A model generated the notes under the pieces. That model was not told the DNA's origin. It worked only from the letters and a program-made list of their open reading frames with translations, and did not search any database. From CAVQBC01 sp963710665 (GTDB lineage Bacteria; Actinomycetota; Thermoleophilia; Solirubrobacterales; Solirubrobacteraceae): a stretch of DNA of 64,000 nt. Shown here in pieces: positions 32,637 to 41,019 of the stretch; positions within the stretch are counted from its first letter, which is position 1, and each line of letters starts with the position of its first letter. The position numbers and the translations under genes are program-made. The stretch is taken from NCBI GenBank assembly GCA_963710665.1, contig CAVQBC010000001.1, forward strand, positions 1 to 64,000. The letters are read 5' to 3'.

Positions 32637-33754
32637 GCGGGGACTCCTTCCGGCTCGACCACGACGCGCAGCGCGCTGCCGCCGCGCAGCAGCTCGAAGC
32701 CCTCGTCGATCGCCGACAGCGGCAGCCGGGTGGTGACCAGGCGGTCCAGCGGCAGGCGCCCGTGGCGGTAGAGGTCGATCAGCGCGGGGATGTCGCGATG
32801 CGGGCGCGCCGAGCCGTAGACCGAGCCGAGCACACGGCGCTCGAGCCGCGGGATCGTCTGCGCGGGGAGGCGCAGCTCGTCGTCCGCGCCGGGGATGCCG
32901 ATCAGCACGGCCGCCCCTCGCGCGCGCGTGGAGAGGAACGCCGCCCGCCCGGCCTCGGTGCGTCCGGTGGCCTCGAAGGCCCAGTCGACGCCGCCGCCGG
33001 TGATCGCCCGCACGCGTTCGGCGGTCTCCTCGGCGCCCCCCTCCCACGCCACCGCGGCGGTCGCGCCCAGCCGCAGAGCGGCCTCCAGCTTGTCGTGCGC
33101 GACGTCGACGGCCACCACCGGGTCGGCGCCCACCGCCAGGGCGCCGAGCACCGCGCTCATCCCGACGCCGCCGCACCCGTAGACGCACACGCGGTCGCCG
33201 GGCCGTACCCCGGCCGTCCGCCACACGGCGCCCGTGCCGGTGGTGATCGCGCAGCCGACCAGCGCCGCGACGTCCCACGGCACGTCGTCGGGGATCGGCA
33301 CGCAGCACGCGGCGGGCACGACCGTGCGCTCGGCGAAGGTGGAGACGAAGCAGTAGTGGAACACCGGCTCGCCGTCGCGCGACAGGCGCGTCGTCCCGTC
33401 GAGCAGGCCGCCCGTCGCCATCGCGGTCCATGCCGCCGTGCACAGGTGCGGCAGCTCGCGCAGGCACTCCGCGCAGCGGCCGCACGGCGGCAGCCACGAG
33501 AGCACGACGTGCATGCCGGGGACGACGCCGTCCGACCCGGGGCCGACCTCCTCGACCACGCCGGAGCCCTCGTGGCCGAGCACGGCCGGGCACGGGGTCG
33601 GAGCCGTCCCGTCGATGGCGTTGAGGTCGGAGTGGCAGACGCCGCCGGCATACAGGCGCACGCGCACCTCGCCCGCCTGCGGCGGGGCCAGGTCCAGCTC
33701 GGCGACGACCAGCGGCGCGCCCACCCGCTCGAGGACTGCGGCCCGGACCTTCAC
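32633..33754 (-). CDS. Zinc-dependent alcohol/aldehyde dehydrogenase (second copy)
   Basis: A 373-residue medium-chain dehydrogenase paralogous to the one at 29801. It has GGVCHSDLNAIDG and VLGHEGSGVVEEVGPG for the catalytic zinc, PCGRCAECLRELPHLC for the structural zinc, and VCVYGCGGVGMSAVLGALAVGAD with VAVDVA for NAD. It stands directly before fae and overlaps it by 4 bp, so its product may generate or consume the aldehyde handled by Fae. The transporter ATPase gene ends 33 nt upstream. Confidence 0.85.
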   Translation of the reverse strand: MKVRAAVLERVGAPLVVAELDLAPPQAGEVRVRLYAGGVCHSDLNAIDGTAPTPCPAVLGHEGSGVVEEVGPGSDGVVPGMHVVLSWLPPCGRCAECLRELPHLCTAAWTAMATGGLLDGTTRLSRDGEPVFHYCFVSTFAERTVVPAACCVPIPDDVPWDVAALVGCAITTGTGAVWRTAGVRPGDRVCVYGCGGVGMSAVLGALAVGADPVVAVDVAHDKLEAALRLGATAAVAWEGGAEETAERVRAITGGGVDWAFEATGRTEAGRAAFLSTRARGAAVLIGIPGADDELRLPAQTIPRLERRVLGSVYGSARPHRDIPALIDLYRHGRLPLDRLVTTRLPLSAIDEGFELLRGGSALRVVVEPEGVPA

Positions 33755-33787
33755 GCCGGGCTCCGCGCAGCACCCGAGGCCGCCACG

Positions 33788-35893
33788 CTAGGGCTCCGAC
33801 CCCTCCGCCGGCGCTTCGGCGCCGCGGCCGTCCGGCGACGGGGTCGCGGCCGCCGGGCGCTCCTCGGGCGGCCGCTGCTGCAGCTCGCGCAGCTGCTCGG
33901 CGTCGTAGTGGCAGCTCCAGAAGTGGCCCGGCTCGACCTCGCGCAGGGGCGGCACCTCCTGCTTGCAGACGTCGCCGATGTATCGCGGGCAGCGCGTGTG
34001 GAAGACACAGCCCGACGGCGGGTCGGCGTGGGTGGGGATCTCGCCGGGCAGCCGGATGCGCACCGGCTCCTGCTCGTCGAGCTGCGGCACGGACGACAGC
34101 AGCGCCTCGGTGTAGGGATGGTGCGGCGAGCCGAACACGGTCTCGGCGTCCCCGAGCTCCATGAGACGGCCGAGGTAGAGCACCGCGATGCGGTCCGACA
34201 GGTAGCGCACGACCGCGAGGTCGTGGGAGATGAACAGGTAGGCGACGCCGTTGTCGACCTGCAGCTCGGCCAGCAGGTTGAGGATCGCCGCCTGCACGGA
34301 GACGTCGAGCGCCGAGGTCGGCTCGTCGCAGACCACGACCCGCGGCTCGCCGGCGAACGCGCGGGCGATCGCCACGCGCTGCTTGAGCCCGCCCGAGAGC
34401 TGCGCGGGCCGCGAGTGGATGAGGCGGACGTCGAAGCGGACGGAGTGCGCCAGCTCCTTGAGGTGCTCCTCGCGCTCGGCCGGCGCGTCGCCGCGCAGCT
34501 TGAGCAGGGCGCGGGCAAGGATCCGCTGCACGGAGAAGCGGCGGTTCAACGCGGAGTCGGGGTTCTGGAAGACGATCTGCAGGGCGCGCACCTCGTCGCG
34601 GCCGCGATCGGTGATCTTGGCCTCCAGCGCGTGCCCGTCGAGCTCGATGACCGACCCCTCGTCGGCCTGGGTGAGGCCGAGCAGGGTGCGGGCGAGCGTG
34701 GTCTTGCCGCTGCCCGACTCGCCGACCAGCCCGAGCGTCTCGCCCGGATTCAAGACCAGCGAGATGTCGTCGACCGCGCGGACCTCGTGGCCCTCCTGGC
34801 GGAAGGTCTTGCTGACGCCCTCGGCGCGCACGACCGGCTGCGCGTCTTCGTCGGCCGCGCGGGCGACGGGGATGTCCGGTGTCGCCCGCGGCAATGACTG
34901 CGCCTGCTCGTGGAAGTGGCAGCGGCTGTGCCGGCTCGGGCCGAGCTCGATGAAGTCCGGCTCCTTCTCCTTGCAGATGTCCTGGGCGAGCCCGCAGCGC
35001 TCGACGAACACGCACGCCGGCAGGTCGGCGCCGAGCTGGGGGAGGAACCCGGGGATCGTGTCCAGGCGCTGCTTGTCCTTGCGCACGCCGCCGCGCGGCA
35101 GGCAGCGCAGCAGCCCCACCGTGTAGGGGTGGCGCGCCTGATGGAAGACCTGGTCGACCGGGCCGTCCTCGACGAGCCGCCCCGCGTAGAGCACGCCGAC
35201 GTGGTCGCACATCTTCGCGATCACGTCGAGGTTGTGGCTGATGAACAGCACGCTCGTGCCGAACTCCTGCCGCAGCGACGACACGAGGTCGAGCACCTCG
35301 GCCTCGACCGTGGCGTCGAGGCCGGTGGTCGGCTCGTCGAGGATCAGCAGCGTGGGGTCCTTGGCCAGCGCCATCGCGATGATGACGCGCTGCTGCATCC
35401 CGCCCGAGAGCTGGTGGGGATAGCGCCGCATGACGCCCGCCGGGTCGGAGATCTGCACCTTGCGCAGGATCTCGTTGGCGCGCTCGGCGGCCTCCTCCTT
35501 GCTCGCGCCGCCGATCGTGTAGCCCTCGGCGACCTGGTCGCCGACGCGGATCGTCGGGTTCAGCGCCCCGCCGGGGTTCTGGTAGACCATCGACATCTGC
35601 GTCGCGCGCAGCTCGCGGACCTCGTCCTCGGAGAGGTCGACGAGGTCCTCGCCCGCGATCCGGATCGAGCCGCTCATCACGCGGCCGTTGCGCGGCAGGT
35701 AGCGCAGGATCGCGAACGCGGCGGTGGACTTGCCGCACCCGGACTCCCCGACCAGCCCGTAGGACGCGCCCTGGGGGATCGTGAACGAGACGCCCCTCAG
35801 CACCGGGCGCCAGACGCCGCGTACCTGGTAGGCGACCTCGAGGTCCGAGAGCTCGAGCGCGGGAGGGGCGGCGACGGCGGTCTCGGGGGTCAT
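33788..35893 (-). CDS. Dipeptide/opine-type ABC transporter ATPase, two domains fused
   Basis: One 701-residue chain combines the DppD- and DppF-like ATPases. Domain 1: GLVGESGCGKSTAAFAIL, HQLSGGMQQRVIIAMALA, LLILDEPTTGLD; then the Cys-rich oligopeptide C-terminal motif (CVFVERCGLAQDIC). Domain 2: GLVGESGSGKTTLARTLLG, AQLSGGLKQRVAIARAFAG, VVCDEPTSALDVS, and a second motif CVFHTRCPRYIGDVC. The two repeated Cys motifs may bind a metal cluster or zinc, as in other Opp ATPases. The ATG overlaps the permease stop by 4 bp. The start gives a 14-residue leader before the first domain. Confidence 0.9.
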   Translation of the reverse strand: MTPETAVAAPPALELSDLEVAYQVRGVWRPVLRGVSFTIPQGASYGLVGESGCGKSTAAFAILRYLPRNGRVMSGSIRIAGEDLVDLSEDEVRELRATQMSMVYQNPGGALNPTIRVGDQVAEGYTIGGASKEEAAERANEILRKVQISDPAGVMRRYPHQLSGGMQQRVIIAMALAKDPTLLILDEPTTGLDATVEAEVLDLVSSLRQEFGTSVLFISHNLDVIAKMCDHVGVLYAGRLVEDGPVDQVFHQARHPYTVGLLRCLPRGGVRKDKQRLDTIPGFLPQLGADLPACVFVERCGLAQDICKEKEPDFIELGPSRHSRCHFHEQAQSLPRATPDIPVARAADEDAQPVVRAEGVSKTFRQEGHEVRAVDDISLVLNPGETLGLVGESGSGKTTLARTLLGLTQADEGSVIELDGHALEAKITDRGRDEVRALQIVFQNPDSALNRRFSVQRILARALLKLRGDAPAEREEHLKELAHSVRFDVRLIHSRPAQLSGGLKQRVAIARAFAGEPRVVVCDEPTSALDVSVQAAILNLLAELQVDNGVAYLFISHDLAVVRYLSDRIAVLYLGRLMELGDAETVFGSPHHPYTEALLSSVPQLDEQEPVRIRLPGEIPTHADPPSGCVFHTRCPRYIGDVCKQEVPPLREVEPGHFWSCHYDAEQLRELQQRPPEERPAAATPSPDGRGAEAPAEGSEP

Positions 35894-36795
35894 CGCTCGA
35901 AGGCCTGGGTCACGGCGTCGGCCACCAGGTTCACGCCGACGACGAGCGACGCGATGGCGAGGGCGGGGAACAGCACGGGCCACCAGAAGCCGCCGGAGAT
36001 CAGGCCGTAATGCTCGAAGATCTGCAGCCCCCAGTCGGGGGCGGGCGGCTGGATGCCGAGGCCGAGGAAACTCAGGGTGGCGACCGTGAAGATCGCGTAG
36101 CCCAGGCGCACGGTGAACTCGACCATGATCGGTCCGCTCACGTTCGGCAGGATCTCGCGGAAGAGGATGTAGCCGTTGCCCTCGTTGCGCAGGCGCGCCG
36201 CCGCCACGTACTCGAGCTCGCGCTCGGAGAGCACGGCCGCCCGGACCGTGCGGGCGATGATCGGCGCGAACACCAGGCCGATCACGATGATCATCGTCAG
36301 ATTCGAGGGGCCGAGCGAGACGACCGTCAGCGTCGCGATGATGATCACGGGCAGCGCCAGGACCGCCTCGATGATCCGGCTGAGGATGTCGTCGACCGGC
36401 CCGCGGAAGTAGCCGGTGACGAGCCCGAGCGCGGTGCCCACGATCGTGGCCAGCACGGTCGCCGTCGGCGCGACGATCATGATCCCCCGCGCGCCGACGA
36501 TGACGCGCGAGAACACGTCGCGGCCGAGCCGGTCGGTGCCGAACCAGTACTCGCCGGACGGCGCGGCGAGGTCGTTGAGCGGATTGGACCGGAGCGGGTC
36601 GTGGGGGACGATCGCCGGGCCGAAGATCGCGCAGAACACCCAGAAGCCGACGATGATCGCGCCGGCGATGAAGCTCTTGGAGCGCAGCAGCAGGCGGAAG
36701 CGCTCGCGCTGGGCCAAGCGGCGCTCGTCGCCGGGCGCGGCCACGACCGGCGGCGTGACGGCGAGCGGATCGGGGGCGCCGACGGGGGAGCTCAT
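35890..36795 (-). CDS. Dipeptide-type ABC transporter permease (DppC-like)
   Basis: A 301-residue inner-membrane protein with six likely helices. It opens with a cytoplasmic tail and the DppC N-terminal helix (SFIAGAIIVGFWVFCAIFGP), then PLNDLAAPSGEYWFGTDRLGRDVFSR. The transporter motif is EYVAAARLRNEGNGYILFREILPN. It pairs with the DppB-like subunit. It overlaps both neighbours by 4 bp (ATGA), so the four transporter genes are strongly coupled. Confidence 0.9.
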   Translation of the reverse strand: MSSPVGAPDPLAVTPPVVAAPGDERRLAQRERFRLLLRSKSFIAGAIIVGFWVFCAIFGPAIVPHDPLRSNPLNDLAAPSGEYWFGTDRLGRDVFSRVIVGARGIMIVAPTATVLATIVGTALGLVTGYFRGPVDDILSRIIEAVLALPVIIIATLTVVSLGPSNLTMIIVIGLVFAPIIARTVRAAVLSERELEYVAAARLRNEGNGYILFREILPNVSGPIMVEFTVRLGYAIFTVATLSFLGLGIQPPAPDWGLQIFEHYGLISGGFWWPVLFPALAIASLVVGVNLVADAVTQAFER

Positions 36796-37745
36796 TCCTC
36801 GGCCCCCAGGCGCACGCGCGGGTTCAGCACCGCGTAGAGGATGTCGGCGATCAGGGTGGCGACGAGGTAGATGATCCCGATGAGCAGGACCGTGCTCTGC
36901 AGGACGGGGAAGTCCTTCTGCGTCAGCGCCCGGGCCAGCGCCTGGCCGATGCCCTGGTAGTTGAAGATCAGCTCGACGACGATCAGTCCGCCGATCAGGT
37001 AGCCGATCTGCGTGGCCACCACCGCGATCGTCGGGAGCAGCGAGTTGCGCAGGACATGGCGGCGGATCACCGTCCGCCACGGCAGGCCCTTGATCACCGC
37101 CGTGCGGGTGTAGTCGGAGTCCAGCGCCTCGATCGTGCCCGCGCGCGCCATGCGGGCGATGTAGCCGAAGAGCACGAAGACGAAGGTCAGCGCCGGCAGC
37201 AGGAGGTACTTGATCTGGGTGAAGACCCCGGCGCCGTCCGGCGGCTGCGCGGTGGCGGGCAACAGCCCCAGCCCCAGCGCGAAGACGAGGATGAGGATCG
37301 TCGCCCACACGAACTCGGGCACCGCCGTGGCCGAGAGGCCGCCCACGGAGATCAGCCGGTCGGCGGCGCTGCCCTCCTTCATGGCGGCGTAGACGCCGCC
37401 GACGATCCCGAGCGGGACGACGATGATGAACGCCAGGATCGCCAGCTTGAGCGACGCCTGCAGCGAGGTCCAGATGATGTCCGAGACCGGCTGGCGCGTG
37501 GCGACCGAGGTCCCGAAGTCGCCGGTGACGAAGCTGCCCAGCCAGTCCAGGTACTGCACGATCAGCGGGCGGTCGGTGCCGAGCTGCTCGTTGAGCTGGT
37601 CGACCGAGGCCTGATCGGCGAACGGGCCGAGGATGCGCCGGCCGACGTCGCCGGGGAGCACCTGGGAGGCGAAGAAGATGAACACGCTCAGCAGCAGCAG
37701 CGTGACCAGCCCGTACAGCGAGCGCCTGAGAATGAACCGTCCGAT
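36792..37745 (-). CDS. Dipeptide-type ABC transporter permease (DppB-like), probable AUC start
   Basis: The DppB family normally begins M-G-R-F-x-x-R-R, and the same string appears here after an ATC codon at 37745 (GRFILRRSLYGLVTLLLLSV). GGAG lies 7 nt upstream of it, the ideal spacing. No ATG, GTG or TTG occurs in frame between the stop at 37773-37775 and that point. The next GTG (37685) would cut away the first membrane helix. VATRQPVSDIIWTSLQASLK and DSDYTRTAVIKGLPWRTVIRRHVLRN (the permease loop, split) confirm the family. Either a rare AUC start or a base error in the start codon explains this. Confidence 0.75.
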   Translation of the reverse strand: MGRFILRRSLYGLVTLLLLSVFIFFASQVLPGDVGRRILGPFADQASVDQLNEQLGTDRPLIVQYLDWLGSFVTGDFGTSVATRQPVSDIIWTSLQASLKLAILAFIIVVPLGIVGGVYAAMKEGSAADRLISVGGLSATAVPEFVWATILILVFALGLGLLPATAQPPDGAGVFTQIKYLLLPALTFVFVLFGYIARMARAGTIEALDSDYTRTAVIKGLPWRTVIRRHVLRNSLLPTIAVVATQIGYLIGGLIVVELIFNYQGIGQALARALTQKDFPVLQSTVLLIGIIYLVATLIADILYAVLNPRVRLGAEE

Positions 37746-37772
37746 GGGGTCGCTCCGAGTGCCGCGGCCGGG

Positions 37773-37817
37773 TTAGGCGGTGACGCCCGTCCCCCGCAGG
37801 TCGTGGCCGATCGCCAT
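37773..37817 (-). other. 14-codon mini-ORF with a strong ribosome binding site
   Basis: An ATG at 37817 preceded by GGAGGAGGGAG opens MAIGHDLRGTGVTA and stops at 37773-37775, 27 nt before the permease start. Such a strong binding site with so short a frame suggests a leader peptide or the scar of a deleted gene. A substrate-binding protein gene would be expected at this place and is absent. The frame itself has no recognised product. Confidence 0.45.
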
Positions 37818-37992
37818 CACGTCCCTGCTCCCTCCTCCGCGCCGGTTCCGACTCACCGCCGCGCACTCTAACCCCTGGCGAGGCGCACCGTGGAAGAGCC
37901 TCCGAAGGCTGGACGTCCGTACTGCCTGAGACCCTTCAAGTGTTGCCGTTGGCGCTGGTACCGTTGCTACAGACGCAACATAGGAGGCTGGG

Positions 37993-39030
37993 ATGTCCGT
38001 CGTGACCAAGGCCGGACTGCTCGGGCGGCTCGAGCAGGGGCCGGTGATCTGCGCCGAGGGCTACCTGTTCGAATGCGAGCGGCGTGGCTACCTCCAAGCG
38101 GGTGCGTTCGTCCCGGAGGTGGTGCTCGAGCATCCCGAGGTGATCGCCCAGTTGCACCGTGACTTCGTGCACTCGGGCTCCGACGTCGTCCTCGCCTTCA
38201 CCTACTACGGCCACCGCGAGAAGCTGCGGCTGATCGGCAAGGAGCACCTGCTCGAGCCGCTGAACCGCGACGCGCTCGGCATCGCCCGCGAGGTGGCCGT
38301 CCAGACCGGCACGCTGCTCGCCGGCAACCTGTCGAACACGAACGTCTACGCCCCCGACGACATCTCGCGCCGGACGGTGCGCAAGATGTTCGACGAGCAG
38401 GTGATGTGGGCGGTCGAGGCCGGCGCGGACTTCCTCATCGGCGAGACCTTCAGCTACCTCGACGAGGCGCTGCTCGCGCTCGAGGCCATGCGCGCGACGG
38501 GGCTGCCGACGGTCGTCACGCTCGCCTCCCACGCCGACCCCGACATGCGCGAGGGCGTCGACCCGGTCGAGGCGTGCCGGCGGCTCGAGGCGGCGGGCGC
38601 GGACGTCGTCGGCCTCAACTGCTCGCGCGGACCGCGCACCATGCTGCCGCTGCTCAAGCCGATCCGCGACGCGGTGAGCTGCCACGTGGCGGCGCTGCCG
38701 GTCCCGTACCGGACCGTCGAGGCCCAGCCCACGATGCAGTCGCTGCGCGACCCCGACCTGCCGGAGAGCCGCCCGTTCCCGACCGCGCTCGATCCGTTCA
38801 CGTGCACGCGCGGGGAGATGAGCGACTTCGCGCGCGAGGCGCACGCGATGGGCGTGGACTACCTCGGCCTGTGCTGCGGCGCCGGGCCGCACCACGTGCG
38901 GGCGCTCGCGGAGGCGCTGGGCCGCGCGCCGGGCGCGAGCCGCTACTCGCCCGACATGTCCAAGCACGCCTACTTCGGGACCGACCCCAGCCTGCGGGCC
39001 CGCAACCAGGCGTACGCCGAGCGCCTGTAG
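37993..39030 (+). CDS. Homocysteine S-methyltransferase-like protein (BHMT type)
   Basis: A 345-residue Pfam02574-type barrel. It starts QGPVICAEGYLFECERRGYL, and has AFTYYGHREKL, AGNLSNTNVY, FLIGETFSYLDEALLALEA, and the three zinc-binding Cys: GLNCSRGP near residue 215, and LGLCCGAGPHHVRAL near residue 295. Such enzymes transfer a methyl group from betaine or S-methylmethionine-like donors to homocysteine. The SD AGGAGG is 5 nt from the ATG. It is divergent from the fae/transporter operon, so the two may use the same methylated substrate. Confidence 0.82.
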   Translation: MSVVTKAGLLGRLEQGPVICAEGYLFECERRGYLQAGAFVPEVVLEHPEVIAQLHRDFVHSGSDVVLAFTYYGHREKLRLIGKEHLLEPLNRDALGIAREVAVQTGTLLAGNLSNTNVYAPDDISRRTVRKMFDEQVMWAVEAGADFLIGETFSYLDEALLALEAMRATGLPTVVTLASHADPDMREGVDPVEACRRLEAAGADVVGLNCSRGPRTMLPLLKPIRDAVSCHVAALPVPYRTVEAQPTMQSLRDPDLPESRPFPTALDPFTCTRGEMSDFAREAHAMGVDYLGLCCGAGPHHVRALAEALGRAPGASRYSPDMSKHAYFGTDPSLRARNQAYAERL

Positions 39031-39077
39031 CCGCGCTGCCGCGGCGCGGGGACGTGCCCGCGCCGCCCCGGGCTCGC

Positions 39078-39104
39078 GGGCGAATCGCCCCCGGCGATTC
39101 GCCC
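39078..39104. terminator. Bidirectional hairpin between convergent genes
   Basis: GGGCGAATCGC (39078-39088), loop CCCCG, GCGATTCGCCC (39094-39104): a perfect 11-bp stem between the stops at 39030 and 39212. The rest of the 180-bp gap holds nothing recognisable. Confidence 0.6.
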
Positions 39105-39211
39105 AGTCGGGTCGAGGAGCTTCGCGCGCCCCGCCTCGGCGACCACGTTGCCGTGCCCGGGATTGAGCCGGCCGCCGATGAGCCCGGCATGAGCGCCGGA
39201 TGAGAAGTCGC

Positions 39212-39655
39212 TTACGGGCGGTCGACGAGCGTGGAGAGCACGACCATGGTCCGCGTGCGGGTCACGCGCGGGTCGCGCCGCAGCTGCTCGATCACCCGCT
39301 CGAGCGACTCGATCCCGTCCACGCGCACGCGCACGATGGCGTCGGCGTCGCCCGCGACCGTGTGCGCGCCGACGATCGCCGCCAGGTCCCGCACCGCGGC
39401 GATCAGGTCCACCGGCGCGATGCTGTCCGCGCAGTAGAGCTCGACGAACGCCTCCAGGCGCGCGCCCATCGCCTCCGGGCTGACCACGGCGGCGTAGCCG
39501 ATGATGACGCCGGCGTCCTCGAGCCGGTCCACGCGCCGCTTGACGGCGGAGGCGGAGAGGCCGACCTCGGCGCCGACCTGCGCGAGCGTGGCGCGGCCAT
39601 CGCGCTCGAGGAACTCAACGATCTTGCGGTCCAGCGGGTCCAGGTGGATGGACAT
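39212..39655 (-). CDS. Lrp/AsnC family transcriptional regulator
   Basis: A 147-residue protein with an N-terminal helix-turn-helix (LDPLDRKIVEFLERDGRATL, AQVGAEVGLSASAVKRRVDRLED) and a C-terminal RAM ligand-binding domain (GYAAVVSPEAMGARLEAFVE, VGAHTVAGDADAIVRVRVDG). Members sense amino acids. It is divergent from the phenylalanine hydroxylase gene and is its probable regulator, perhaps responding to phenylalanine or tyrosine. The 93-bp gap between the starts is the expected control region. Confidence 0.88.
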   Translation of the reverse strand: MSIHLDPLDRKIVEFLERDGRATLAQVGAEVGLSASAVKRRVDRLEDAGVIIGYAAVVSPEAMGARLEAFVELYCADSIAPVDLIAAVRDLAAIVGAHTVAGDADAIVRVRVDGIESLERVIEQLRRDPRVTRTRTMVVLSTLVDRP

Positions 39656-39748
39656 TTGCGACTTGGCGCACTCTATGCCGATCTCGTTGCGGACGCGGCA
39701 CCGGCGCGGTACCCATCGTGACGAACCGCACGAAGAAGGGGACGCGCC

Positions 39749-40654
39749 ATGTTCGAAGAGGCCCAGCTCTACTCACCGGTGCGGGCCGACGCGGACGGCA
39801 CCGTCCACGTCGAGCTCGCCGCCGACCATCCGGGAGCCAACGATCCCGTCTACCAGGCGCGCCGCAACGCGATCGCCGCGCACGCCCTGGCCTGGGAGCC
39901 CGGCACGCCGCTGCCGCGGATCGACTACACCGACGCCGAGCACGGCGTGTGGCGCACGGTCAGCCGCGAGCTCGCGCCCAAGCACCGGCGCTACGCGTGC
40001 CGGGAGTTCCTCGCGGCCACCGAGGCGCTGGCGCTGCCCGCGGACCACATCCCGCAGCTCGACGAGGTCACCGCCGCGCTCGAGCCGCTGACCGGCTTCC
40101 GCTACATCCCCGCCGCCGGCCTCGTGCCGCTGCGGGAGTTCCTCGGGTCGCTCGCCGATCCCGCCTTCCACTCGACGCAGTACATCCGCCACGACGCGCA
40201 GCCGCTCTACACGCCCGAGCCCGACCTCATCCACGAGGTGATCGGCCACGGCAACCTGATGGCCAGCCCGCGCTTCGCGGAGCTCAACCGCCTCGCGGGA
40301 GAGGCCGCGCGGCGCGTGGAGACCGACGAGGCGCTGCAGTTCCTCGCCGACGTGTTCTGGTTCACGATCGAGTTCGGCGTCCTGCGCGAGGACGGCGAGG
40401 TGCGCGCCTACGGCGCCGGCATCCTCTCCTCCTACGGCGAGATCGAGGAGTTCCGCGGCGCCGACCTGCGCCCGCTCGACTTCCTCGAGATGGGCACGCT
40501 CGAGTACGACATCACGCACTACCAGCCGATCCTGTTCTGCGCGGAGTCGATGAACCACCTCACCGAGACGGTGGGCGGCTTCTTCGCGGGCTTCGACGAT
40601 GACACGCCGGCGCGCCTGCGCCGCGACGCGGGCCTCACACCGGCGGGGGCGTAG
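39749..40654 (+). CDS. phhA: Phenylalanine 4-monooxygenase
   Basis: It converts phenylalanine to tyrosine with O2 and a pterin. The iron ligands are visible: His162 and His167 in LIHEVIGHGNLM and Glu208 in VFWFTIEFG. AAGLVPLREFLGSLA and FHSTQYIRHDAQPLYTPEPD are typical of the bacterial enzyme. The 301 residues correspond to a catalytic domain without the regulatory ACT part, as in bacteria. Its divergent Lrp neighbour fits amino-acid control. Confidence 0.92.
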   Translation: MFEEAQLYSPVRADADGTVHVELAADHPGANDPVYQARRNAIAAHALAWEPGTPLPRIDYTDAEHGVWRTVSRELAPKHRRYACREFLAATEALALPADHIPQLDEVTAALEPLTGFRYIPAAGLVPLREFLGSLADPAFHSTQYIRHDAQPLYTPEPDLIHEVIGHGNLMASPRFAELNRLAGEAARRVETDEALQFLADVFWFTIEFGVLREDGEVRAYGAGILSSYGEIEEFRGADLRPLDFLEMGTLEYDITHYQPILFCAESMNHLTETVGGFFAGFDDDTPARLRRDAGLTPAGA

Positions 40655-40672
40655 CCGCCCCGGCGTACCGGC

Positions 40673-40855
40673 CTACGCCGCGCGCAGGTAGGCGTCGTTG
40701 CCGCGCGGGTCGTACTGCGGCCGGTAGTCGAGCACCTCGACCTCGCGCAGCTCGGCGAGGCAGGCGTCGCAGACCATGACGTAGCGCAGGTGCGAGGTCT
40801 CCCGGATGTAGCGGCCCTGGCCACTGTGGAAGCCCTCGTGGGTGCAGTCCTGCAT
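40673..40855 (-). CDS. Small Cys/His protein of unknown role
   Basis: A 60-residue protein: QDCTHEGFHSGQGRYIRETS followed by HLRYVMVCDACLAELREVEV, with a Cys-His pair at the start and C-x2-C in the middle that could bind zinc. Its compact sequence suggests a conserved small family in actinobacteria, but I cannot name it. The ATG at 40855 has GAGAGGA a few bases upstream; a longer frame from 40903 has no such support. It is convergent with phhA. Confidence 0.6.
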   Translation of the reverse strand: MQDCTHEGFHSGQGRYIRETSHLRYVMVCDACLAELREVEVLDYRPQYDPRGNDAYLRAA

Positions 40856-41006
40856 CAGCGTCCTCTCTCGTCGGATGGGCTCCATGTGGGAGGAACGGCG
40901 CAACCCGCCGCGCCCTGCCGCGTTGGACGGATGATCGACCGGCTCCGGATGCCGGTACCCGCTGAGGGTCCGCCGAGAACGCGTATGCCGCCCCCCGTGG
41001 GCGTGG

Positions 41007-41012
41007 TACGAC
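41007..41012 (+). promoter_or_regulatory. -10 box (TACGAC) before the sugar dehydrogenase gene
   Basis: TACGAC lies 7 nt before the GTG at 41020, again without a Shine-Dalgarno. It is a weaker match than its counterparts. Confidence 0.25.
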
Positions 41013-41019
41013 TCCGGGG

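Noticed and set aside
32115..35738. One giant 1207-residue protein ending in Fae
   Set aside because: Only the last 173 residues (from the ATG at 32636) match a family; the rest is an alternative frame of the transporter ATPase and dehydrogenase genes.
37900..37992. SAM or other riboswitch upstream of the methyltransferase-like gene
   Set aside because: Only a weak GTTGC-N7-GCAAC repeat is seen; no known riboswitch core or terminator/antiterminator pair.
39656..39748. Exact promoter positions between the Lrp and phhA genes
   Set aside because: The gap must contain both, but no hexamer pair is clear enough to report.
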